Positions 34,571-41,474 of a stretch of DNA of 64,000 nucleotides are shown in pieces. Source of the stretch: BRH-c25 sp035627615 (GTDB taxonomy: Bacteria; Bacillota; Clostridia; Lutisporales; Lutisporaceae); contig DASPLL010000045.1 of assembly GCA_035627615.1 (NCBI GenBank), positions 62,001-126,000 of the forward strand. Reading direction: 5' to 3'. The notes under the pieces are model-generated. The model was given only the letters and a program-made list of their open reading frames with translations. It had not been told where the DNA came from and did no database searches. Numbering within the stretch: the first letter of the stretch is position 1; each line of letters starts with the position of its first letter. A program made the translations under genes and the position numbers.

Positions 34571-34936
34571 TTACTGATTTTTCAGTATTTCCTTTAGGAT
34601 AAGTTCAACCGCCCTTTCATAATGGTCTCCTGTGAATCCGAAGGCTACTTTTCCCTCAGCAACTGCATTTACAATGTCTTCTTCCCTTGGCGGTTTTCCC
34701 GGCATTGAAACAGTTGAACACTTGGCTCTAGTAAGTAATGCCATGGCCATACTCAGTGCACCGCCGCCTCCGGTATGACATGCCCCCAGGTAATAATCCG
34801 CTTTACCTGTCTTGATGTCATTGGCAGCATGCAGATCGGTCTTGGACTGCACCTCTACTTTATCACCTCCAATTTTTTTCACCAGATTTACTATGTTGTC
34901 TTTTTCAACCTGGCCACCGACTACAAATTTAAGCAT
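34571..34936 (-). CDS. yhfU: DUF2620 protein (YhfU family)
   Basis: The 121-residue protein starts MLKFVVGGQVEKDNIV and contains YLGACHTGGGGALSMAMA near residue 52, a Gly-rich loop with Cys and His that may bind a cofactor or phosphate. VAFGFTGDHYERAV is near the C-terminus. Its start directly abuts the yhfY stop and it lies 22 bases before yhfT, so it may be a soluble component of the transporter. Confidence 0.85.
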   Translation of the reverse strand: MLKFVVGGQVEKDNIVNLVKKIGGDKVEVQSKTDLHAANDIKTGKADYYLGACHTGGGGALSMAMALLTRAKCSTVSMPGKPPREEDIVNAVAEGKVAFGFTGDHYERAVELILKEILKNQ

Positions 34937-35317
34937 TTACACCCCCCCTTCATTTTGAAGCTTAACTACAATAGCGCATGCATGCAGTGCAATATACCCT
35001 TTTTCAGACTCCGGCAGCTTTATATCCAATTTATCCTCAAGTCTTTTGTAAAACTCCGGCAGTTCGCTATAAATGCTGCTCTGTCTGATTTCCTCCATGG
35101 CTGATTCATCCATTCCGCCTATTTCCTCATTCTTTTGTATCCTTGCCAATGCCATGGCCAAGTGAGTGATCAGCATAGAAGCGTTTTCTTCCGTCATAGT
35201 GAGAGAGTATTTATTTTCAAAGCTTTCAGCAAATTCCATGACCGCTTCCCTGACCCCATCACTGATCTCCCCGGCTTCCTTCAGAATATCCAGCCGTTCC
35301 CTTAATGTCTGATCCAT
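34937..35317 (-). CDS. yhfY: single-domain PRD protein (YhfY family)
   Basis: This 126-residue helical protein resembles one PTS regulation domain. The His-containing segments LITHLAMALARI near residue 49 and YIALHACAIVV near residue 108 fit the two conserved PRD histidines. It lacks any DNA-binding or EII domain and may tune regulator or transporter activity. A GGAGG site lies seven bases upstream of the ATG. Confidence 0.8.
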   Translation of the reverse strand: MDQTLRERLDILKEAGEISDGVREAVMEFAESFENKYSLTMTEENASMLITHLAMALARIQKNEEIGGMDESAMEEIRQSSIYSELPEFYKRLEDKLDIKLPESEKGYIALHACAIVVKLQNEGGV

Positions 35318-35336
35318 AGCTTTCCTCCAAATCTTG

Positions 35337-35358
35337 AATATACACTTTTTTGTATATT
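35337..35358. promoter_or_regulatory. operator upstream of yhfY
   Basis: AATATACA and TGTATATT form a perfect 8-bp inverted repeat with a 6-base spacer. On the minus strand it shares CAATATACAA with the site in front of yhfZ, suggesting the same regulator binds both. Confidence 0.6.
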
Positions 35359-35371
35359 GATATAAAAAATT

Positions 35372-36310
35372 TTAGTATATGGGTATAACCTCCTGGTTAA
35401 TAACCTTTTTCTGCATTTCCTCTACTTCCTTAAAATCAATAAAGCGCCTTAAAACGTCACCGAACTCCGGATTGTTTTTGCTCACAGCCGCCACTGCTAT
35501 TGTGTCCTCTTTATCTATATTCCTTGTTTTAGGATTTGAGAAGGGCGATATATTGAACTTCAGGTTCTTTTCTTCAATTTCATCTACATTCCATATGGCT
35601 GCGTCTATTTCATTGTTCTTGAGCTTCTGCAATATCTGGTTATATGGAGTGGTAACATATTCTACATTTTTGCCCTCACATTCATATGAGGTAAGTATGA
35701 ACTGGTCTATGGAGGCCGGATCCAGTGCCACTCTCATTCCATCAGCAATCTTCTTTATGCTGCCGTCCCTGAAAATGACAACATGGTTGCCGACATAGCT
35801 CCCCTCGCCAAATTCATGAATAATTTCAATGCTGGAGGATCTTTCTATTTCCATATTGGCAGCAAGCTTGGATATGATCGCAAAATTATATTTCTCCAAA
35901 GTCAGGGCTTCTATTCTTTTTGTGGCTCCGCGCATGAATGCCAGGCTGAAAGGTACGTTCACCTTTTCAAAGGCCTTATAGAAGCCTGTGGCGAGACCTT
36001 CATATCTTTTGGAATAGGGCAGGGGCATTACCCCCATAATAACGCCAAGATCCGATATGCTCCACAGCTTTTTATAATCGATCTGATCAATATAGGTTCC
36101 CAGGTGGCCCTTTGACTCCAGTTTTATCGCTTCAGCCTCCTGCAGGAATCTCAGTGCGGACTGTACAGTCCCCCTTCCCATTCCAAAGCTTTCGGAATAT
36201 TCTCCTATGGTCTTTATCCTGTATCCCTCATGATAGCTCATCATTTCCCTGGCAAGCAGCATTGTGACTCTTCCGTTCTTTGACATCAACTGCTTTTTAT
36301 ATTGGTTCAT
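35372..36310 (-). CDS. yhfZ: transcriptional regulator of the yhf cluster (YhfZ family)
   Basis: The 312-residue protein has an N-terminal winged HTH (about residues 15-85; KTIGEYSESFGMGRGTVQSALRFL is the helix-turn-helix region). A periplasmic-binding-protein-like effector domain covers the rest, with segments such as YKAFEKVNVPFSLAFMRGA. ATG at 36310 is preferred: AAAGG lies upstream and the longer TTG start at 36337 falls within the operator. It probably regulates its own gene and yhfY onward. Confidence 0.82.
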   Translation of the reverse strand: MNQYKKQLMSKNGRVTMLLAREMMSYHEGYRIKTIGEYSESFGMGRGTVQSALRFLQEAEAIKLESKGHLGTYIDQIDYKKLWSISDLGVIMGVMPLPYSKRYEGLATGFYKAFEKVNVPFSLAFMRGATKRIEALTLEKYNFAIISKLAANMEIERSSSIEIIHEFGEGSYVGNHVVIFRDGSIKKIADGMRVALDPASIDQFILTSYECEGKNVEYVTTPYNQILQKLKNNEIDAAIWNVDEIEEKNLKFNISPFSNPKTRNIDKEDTIAVAAVSKNNPEFGDVLRRFIDFKEVEEMQKKVINQEVIPIY

Positions 36311-36331
36311 TCTCTTCAACCTTTCATCAAA

Positions 36332-36387
36332 ATACAATAAATTGTATATTGCATCTTCATACTACCATATACTGTTCATTAATTCAA
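36332..36387 (-). promoter_or_regulatory. yhf operon promoter with overlapping operator
   Basis: TTGAAT at 36387-36382 and TAGTAT at 36364-36359 are 17 bases apart on the minus strand. The perfect palindrome ATACAATAAATTGTAT at 36332-36347 lies just after the expected start point, well placed for repression by YhfZ. Confidence 0.65.
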
Positions 36388-36440
36388 TCCATAATTGATA
36401 TAAAATTATAAAAAGGGGAAATATTCTGATATCGATGGGA

Positions 36441-36872
36441 TTATTGTTTCAGCTTGTTTTTCCATTTCTTCATCGTAGCTTTTATTTCTGTTATTTCAGG
36501 TTCGTTAACTGGCGAAGCATTTCTGCCATTATATATACGCTTAAATACACTTTCCAGCTCCTCTTTGCTTACAGGAGTCCTGACTATTGCATCAACCCTT
36601 CTGCTCTTCAGACCGTTTGGGTCGATACCACTGTTGGAGGTCAATACACACAAAACCCCAGGATGGCGTGCCTTGATCCTTTCGATAAGCTGATCTCCGA
36701 AGGTCTCCTTCATCACATAGTTTGTCAGGACAACATCTGGTGAAAAGTCCTGAACCTGTTTTAGAGCATTATACTCGTCGGTTATGCTGACATTGTAGCC
36801 CAACTGGCTTAATAAATCCCTCAGAACCATGCTTTCAAACCTGCTGTCATTTACTATCAGCACTCTGCCCAT
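36441..36872 (-). CDS. pseudo-receiver domain protein
   Basis: This 143-residue protein has the CheY-like fold: VLIVNDSRFESMVLRDLLSQLG begins it. The usual acidic pair is reduced to Asn-Asp, and the phospho-accepting Asp in PDVVLTNYVM is Asn. The Lys-Pro pair is replaced by RTP. It therefore should not be phosphorylated in the normal way. A charged C-terminal tail (about residues 118-143) is attached. It may work as a phosphorylation-independent protein-interaction module. Confidence 0.8.
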   Translation of the reverse strand: MGRVLIVNDSRFESMVLRDLLSQLGYNVSITDEYNALKQVQDFSPDVVLTNYVMKETFGDQLIERIKARHPGVLCVLTSNSGIDPNGLKSRRVDAIVRTPVSKEELESVFKRIYNGRNASPVNEPEITEIKATMKKWKNKLKQ

Positions 36873-37171
36873 AGCCTTCGCCTCCTGGTAATGTACTTTT
36901 CAGATTCGATCCTTTATATATACTTATACTATATCAGCTTTTTCTACCATATTCTACATTCAATCCTTACATTCTTTATAAACCATATCAACAACTGAAA
37001 AATATAATTTTAACTTAGCTGTCACATTATTTGTACTTATTAATATTATGATATCAGAGGTGAATACAGGAGCAACTATTAATTCGACAGAACTCCTGTA
37101 AATAGATTTATGACATCGTGCAAATGCAAAATGCAAATCTATGATCCTCAAATTTTTAGGAGGTGAATTAA

Positions 37172-37471
37172 ATGGGCAAAGAATGCAGAAGAGATAAAGA
37201 TTTCAGAATTAAGCACTTTCCGGATAACATAAGGGATTTACTGTGCCTGCTGGCAGACAATGACGACAATAGGGCTACAATAATACTCAACACTTGTGAC
37301 GATTGTGTTCAGGAAAACGTAGAAGTAGTATCGGTAATAGGCCACCTTGCAGTTTTCCGCTGCCATGACAAATTCAAATTTGTAGATATCAGCTGCATAT
37401 GCGAGGTAATCGTTGACTGCGAAACAATATTGAATGAACTCCTCGAATCAAAGAATGAGTGCAAGTGCTAG
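37172..37471 (+). CDS. cysteine-rich small protein of unknown function, 99 residues
   Basis: I do not recognise this protein. It has about ten Cys residues, including NTCDDCV, DISCICEV and a C-terminal NECKC, with acidic and basic patches and no signal peptide. A strong AGGAGGTG lies upstream of the ATG and a palindromic terminator follows, so it is very likely expressed as a single gene. A spore-coat or metal-binding role is possible but not shown. Confidence 0.75.
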   Translation: MGKECRRDKDFRIKHFPDNIRDLLCLLADNDDNRATIILNTCDDCVQENVEVVSVIGHLAVFRCHDKFKFVDISCICEVIVDCETILNELLESKNECKC

Positions 37472-37476
37472 TAAAA

Positions 37477-37503
37477 TTAAAGGGGCTTTATAAGCCCCTT
37501 TAA
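37477..37503. terminator. bidirectional terminator
   Basis: TTAAAGGGGCTT and AAGCCCCTTTAA form a perfect palindrome between the convergent 99-residue gene and the M15 peptidase gene. Confidence 0.9.
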
Positions 37504-37510
37504 ACTTGCA

Positions 37511-37939
37511 CTACTTGTCATGCCACCATTTTGGCCGTTTACCTGCCCTCAGGTCCCCGGCTTTCAACCCACCGGTATACTCAAAATGGGGTTTATCAAC
37601 GATGGATTTCCAATTTCCTCCCCAGGTGAGCCCTAGTTTATTCCCCTCTTCGCCAATGATTTCCCAAAGCTTATTGTCACCCCAGACAGCCTTGCCCTTT
37701 ACAACAGGTACGACATCATAGGCAAGGCCGAACCCATGGGGACCGACAAGCTCCATGTTTGTCACAATATTTCCAGCTTTTGAACGCCCCAGGGAATATA
37801 AATACTTCTGGTACTCCTGATCTCTCAGAGTACTCGTAATTATTATCCTGACTCCGCGGTTCTTACATGCCTCTATATGTTTTTTGCATAGTTCCTGAAC
37901 TACAGGATGAAGGTCCTCAACCTTCCGGCTATTGACCAT
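37511..37939 (-). CDS. M15 family cell-wall peptidase (CwlK/endolysin-like)
   Basis: This 142-residue zinc peptidase probably cleaves L-Ala-D-Glu or D-Ala bonds of peptidoglycan peptides. GPHGFGLAYDVVP supplies the SxHxxGxAxD-type metal motif and DKPHFEY the second metal His. The N-terminal SRKVEDLHPVVQEL resembles CwlK/Ply500 proteins, which supports ATG 37939 (GGTGGTG upstream) over ATG 38002. There is no signal peptide. A lone gene without other phage genes suggests a domesticated lysin. Confidence 0.82.
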   Translation of the reverse strand: MVNSRKVEDLHPVVQELCKKHIEACKNRGVRIIITSTLRDQEYQKYLYSLGRSKAGNIVTNMELVGPHGFGLAYDVVPVVKGKAVWGDNKLWEIIGEEGNKLGLTWGGNWKSIVDKPHFEYTGGLKAGDLRAGKRPKWWHDK

Positions 37940-38054
37940 TTTTTTCACCACCATATGGCTAAATTGGAGCTTGTACGCCTCCTGCTTTATTATATGTACC
38001 ATCCTGTAATCCTGACATATTTGGTATTATTAATAAACTACCCATGCAAACCAA

Positions 38055-38073
38055 AAAGGGGTTGAAAACCCCT
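38055..38073 (-). terminator. terminator duplicated with the cotJC fragment
   Basis: AGGGGTT and AACCCCT form a short hairpin matching the terminator after cotJC at 43917-43938, including its flanks. The T-run on the minus strand (CTTTTTGG) is intact. Confidence 0.6.
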
Positions 38074-38082
38074 GTTAACTTT

Positions 38083-38236
38083 CTATCTCTTATACTTCAT
38101 ATGATCCAGATGTTCCTGAATCATATTCAGAGTTTCACCGAACCTCTGGAAGTGAACCGCTCCCCTCTCTCTTAAGAAGCTCAGCGTCTCTATCACTCCT
38201 CAGTCATCCGTAGTTTTTATCAGATGCGCGTAAAAT
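38083..38236 (-). pseudogene. decayed 3' fragment of cotJC
   Basis: The minus-strand frame ending at TAG 38085-38083 encodes ETLSFLRERGAVHFQRFGET and EHLDHMKYKR. These match the C-terminus of CotJC encoded at 43943-44518 with a few substitutions. Upstream of about 38220 the frame is broken by a stop (TGA) and homology fades near 38236. The downstream terminator is also copied. This is a partial duplication of the cotJ operon's 3' end about 5.9 kb away. Confidence 0.85.
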
Positions 38237-38251
38237 GACAAGTATGAAAAG

Positions 38252-39571
38252 CTATATATCAAATCTCAATTTTATAATCCTGCTTGGCCTTCCAGAATTG
38301 CCGACAACTTTTTCCCCAACTTCAATTGCATAATTCGCATCTTCTAGCTTCTCAATTATCCTATACATCGTTCTCACACTGACACCATATAGGCTTGCTA
38401 ATTCATTGACTGTAAAAGAATTCTTTTCATATTTATTTATAATATAGCTCAGTTTAAATATACTATTAATACTTACACCTGATCTTTTAGCAATTTTCAG
38501 GAATTTATCATCTATTTTTGTATCCTTTTGTTTTCCGCTGCTATAAACCGGTCCAATCAGGTGTTCATTATCATATATTATATATGTACAGTTCCCACCG
38601 CTTTTCCTGGCTTTGATCAATGCCAAACTTGCATTATGTTTTGCTTCCCTGGCAGTATCCCCAAATCCTACACCCATACTTAATGTGCTCATAGTATTTT
38701 TTCTCACATAGTCAAAGAGACTTATATTGGCAAAATTCTCAGTTTCACGGATTAAGTTACTTCTCGTTGTTATAATAATATACTTATTCGTACTGATTTC
38801 TTCAATTGCTCCCAAAATACTATGGGAAAACAAATATACTTTTTGTGCTACTTTAAGCTTTTCCAGCACCGTCTGGTAATCATTCCCATTAATTAAAGAC
38901 TCTTCTTCATTACAATCGATTTCTACAAACAAAACAGTAATATCATTTTCTTCCTTTCTCTTTAGCATATATTGTTGTTTCAGATTTATAAATGTTGTCT
39001 CAATTATCTGATCCGTTGAATTAACCATAATTGCCGGGATGTTTTTTCTTCTTAACAGTTCGTATAAATCAGATATGCAGGTCAAACAAACCGAGACCAT
39101 ACCTTTTGAGTATAAATCATAGTGATACTCAAATTCCTTATCGATAAGCTCTTCATCTATATTTACTTCATGATAATTCTGTACTTGGATTCTGTTTGCC
39201 GGAATTCCGATCTGACTATAAAGCTTATAAACTAAATCCTTTTCATAACTGTCGAGACTAATCCTTTCTATATCATAACGTCTATACATAGCTTCCATGA
39301 GAGCTGTTAAAAGAGAACCGATATCTTTCGGTACATAGCCTACTGGAACAGTAAATACAATTTCTTTACTGAATATGTTAAATGTAACATCACCTGTAAA
39401 CAATATAATGTCAACTTTCTTCTGACATTCATTGATTTGGTAAATAAGCTCTGTCGTAGGTACTATACCATCGTACCCAAAATAAAAGAATTCAACTTCA
39501 TCATCAATTTTTCTTATTACTTCCATAATTCTATTTATTTTAATGGGATGGCCTATTACTACAACTTTCAT
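38252..39571 (-). CDS. two-domain transcriptional regulator with degenerate GGDEF-like domain
   Basis: The 439-residue protein has an N-terminal sensor-like region (about 1-190). A central nucleotidyl-cyclase-fold domain (about 195-350) shows LSMGVGFGDTAREAKHNA and SGGNCTY where active cyclases have GGDEF. A C-terminal winged HTH (about 375-439) includes FTVNELASLYGVSVRTMYR. It is a paralogue of the protein at 60299-61615. ATG 39571 is chosen with GGGG nine bases upstream. It lies downstream of a carrier and hydrolase pair that it probably regulates. Confidence 0.72.
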   Translation of the reverse strand: MKVVVIGHPIKINRIMEVIRKIDDEVEFFYFGYDGIVPTTELIYQINECQKKVDIILFTGDVTFNIFSKEIVFTVPVGYVPKDIGSLLTALMEAMYRRYDIERISLDSYEKDLVYKLYSQIGIPANRIQVQNYHEVNIDEELIDKEFEYHYDLYSKGMVSVCLTCISDLYELLRRKNIPAIMVNSTDQIIETTFINLKQQYMLKRKEENDITVLFVEIDCNEEESLINGNDYQTVLEKLKVAQKVYLFSHSILGAIEEISTNKYIIITTRSNLIRETENFANISLFDYVRKNTMSTLSMGVGFGDTAREAKHNASLALIKARKSGGNCTYIIYDNEHLIGPVYSSGKQKDTKIDDKFLKIAKRSGVSINSIFKLSYIINKYEKNSFTVNELASLYGVSVRTMYRIIEKLEDANYAIEVGEKVVGNSGRPSRIIKLRFDI

Positions 39572-39607
39572 ATATAATATCCCCATTTCACAAAATGTAT
39601 GATCGTC

Positions 39608-39668
39608 CTTATTCATTCATAAAAATCAACAGTTTTATTATTATTTTACTGTTTGCATTATGAATAAG
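39608..39668. promoter_or_regulatory. nested inverted repeat upstream of the regulator
   Basis: CTTATTCAT...ATGAATAAG forms an outer stem and AACAGT...ACTGTT an inner stem around an AT-rich loop. It lies about 40 bases before the regulator start, a natural place for an autoregulatory operator. Confidence 0.5.
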
Positions 39669-39733
39669 CAACTAGTGATTACTAACACAGCAACATTCTT
39701 GTCTTTCATAGTGTTAATAATCACAACCAATGA

Positions 39734-39782
39734 ATTTCGCGAAATGCATTTTACATTCTTTATTCAAATTTCGCATAAATGC
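39734..39782 (-). repeat. dispersed palindromic element, copy 3
   Basis: ATTTCGCGAAAT (39734-39745) is followed by GCATTTTACATTCTTTATTC and AAATTTCGCATAAATGC. The reverse complement aligns along its whole length with the element at 7943-7989 and with 47795-47846. It lies in the 400-base gap between the carrier and regulator genes. Confidence 0.7.
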
Positions 39783-39898
39783 TTACATTGAAGGAATATC
39801 TATATTTACATCTTATCACCTACCTGATTATATTCCCATATCATTCCCATACACAGTAATTAATCACAATAAGAAGCCATTCTATTACACTACAATTT

Positions 39899-39937
39899 AA
39901 TAGGGGTAGATAGAAGATACAGCTATCCACCCCTATT
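39899..39937 (-). terminator. hairpin after the DcuC/YfcC-type carrier gene
   Basis: AATAGGGGTAGATAG and CTATCCACCCCTATT form a long stem with one mismatch and a 9-base loop. The following run on the minus strand is AT-rich rather than pure U, so efficiency is uncertain. The remaining 39669-40031 region holds the palindromic repeat and no gene. Confidence 0.65.
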
Positions 39938-40031
39938 ATCCAATATTTTCATATTGAGTAGTTTATTAAATAACCGGATATGCCTTATTATATATAATTG
40001 ATACCGGGAAGTTTGTTCTTACAGATCGTTG

Positions 40032-41432
40032 CTAGAACGGTCCAAATTGCATTAAATGGCCGATAGATACCGTAATAAATCCAAATATAGTCCATATTAC
40101 TGCCAGGGGTATTACCCATTTCAACCATTTTTCGAAAGGAATACCTACTATGGACAGACTTGCCATGAGTGCTCCATCGCCAGGGTTGATGAGATTAGTT
40201 ACACCATCTCCCAGATGGTATGCTAATACTGCAACCTGCCTGTTAATTCCCATCATATCAGCTATAGGTACCATGATAGGCATGGAAGTCGCTGCCTGTC
40301 CACTGCCGGACGGAATAAGCAAATTGAGGAAACTCTGTATTACATACATTCCGTTTGCTGCAGCCAGAGTTGGCAAATTCTGAAGGCCATTAACAGTATA
40401 GTTGATGATGGTATCTATAATTTGCCCTTCTGTCATAACAACCAATACTGATCTGGCAGTACCAACCACTAAAGCGGCTAATACGAGCTGCTGAGCCCCG
40501 CTAATGAAATATTTTGCCATATCATTAGGCTTAAAGCCTCCAACAAAACCTGCGATAATCCCAGTTGCCAGAAAAACAGCTGCAATTTCATCTATATACC
40601 ATTTCAGCTTTATTACACCGAATATCATCGCAGTGAACCCAATAATAACTATCAGCAATATTAAATTATGCCTCTTTGTATACTCTGGAATGTTATCAAA
40701 ATCGATTTGTGTTTCTATTGAGCCTTCCGCATTAACTCCATACATTATACTCTTCTCTGGGTTTTTCTTGATTCTGCCGGCATACCACATAACATATGCA
40801 GATGTAATTATAATGCCGATAATGAGCATAATTGTTCTGAATCCGAGGCCAGAGTATAACGGCAATTCTGATATACCCTGTGCTACGCCGATAGTAAAAG
40901 GATTCATCATACCACACATTGTCCCAACACGCACACCACAGAAGCAAATAGCTGCAGCTAACATTACATCATACCCTAATGCAACGCATATCGATGCAAT
41001 AATAGGAATAAAAATTATTGTTTCCTCGGCCATACCAAAAGTAGATGCACCTAGCGCAAATAAAGTGATAAGTGCAGGGAAAAGCAGCATTTTCCTTTTT
41101 TCAAGCTTCTTTATTACCCTGGCAATTCCTGCTTCCGTCATCCGTGTCCTGTTAATTATTTCAAAAGACCCACCAATAATCAATAAAAAGAAAATTATGC
41201 TTGAAGCTTGCTGGAATCCTTTCGGGATACACTGAAACATCTTTAACGGACTCACCGGGGAAGGATCTACATACTTAAAGCTGGCTGCATCAACCACTGT
41301 ACGGCCGGTAGCAGTGTTTTTAACGCGGTCATAGCTGCCCGCCGGTACAATATAGGTTAGTGCTGTTACGATCAGAACCAATATCATTAAGATGACAATT
41401 GTATGAGGAACACTGAATTTAATTTTTTTCAT
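40032..41432 (-). CDS. DcuC/YfcC-family carrier
   Basis: This 466-residue membrane protein has about twelve helices, starts with a short basic segment then VPHTIVILMILVLIVTALTY, and includes VDAASFKYVDPSPVSP after helix 1. LLIPSGSGQAATSMPIMVP near residue 365 and NLINPGDGALMASL near 415 are the conserved discontinuous-helix motifs of the C4-dicarboxylate anaerobic carrier/YfcC group. Substrates in this family include dicarboxylates, amino acids and peptides; the adjacent DUF3604 hydrolase does not decide which. Confidence 0.85.
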   Translation of the reverse strand: MKKIKFSVPHTIVILMILVLIVTALTYIVPAGSYDRVKNTATGRTVVDAASFKYVDPSPVSPLKMFQCIPKGFQQASSIIFFLLIIGGSFEIINRTRMTEAGIARVIKKLEKRKMLLFPALITLFALGASTFGMAEETIIFIPIIASICVALGYDVMLAAAICFCGVRVGTMCGMMNPFTIGVAQGISELPLYSGLGFRTIMLIIGIIITSAYVMWYAGRIKKNPEKSIMYGVNAEGSIETQIDFDNIPEYTKRHNLILLIVIIGFTAMIFGVIKLKWYIDEIAAVFLATGIIAGFVGGFKPNDMAKYFISGAQQLVLAALVVGTARSVLVVMTEGQIIDTIINYTVNGLQNLPTLAAANGMYVIQSFLNLLIPSGSGQAATSMPIMVPIADMMGINRQVAVLAYHLGDGVTNLINPGDGALMASLSIVGIPFEKWLKWVIPLAVIWTIFGFITVSIGHLMQFGPF

Positions 41433-41474
41433 ACTTTTAAACTCCTTCCATCATTTTGGTATCATAATCAAACC

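Noticed and set aside
36960..37151. 63-codon minus-strand open frame in the gap before the Cys-rich gene
   Set aside because: No ribosome site, AT-rich low-complexity sequence, and it overlaps the promoter region of the opposite-strand gene.
37511..38002. Prophage remnant around the M15 endolysin-like gene
   Set aside because: No holin, tail, integrase or other phage gene is nearby; neighbours are cellular genes.
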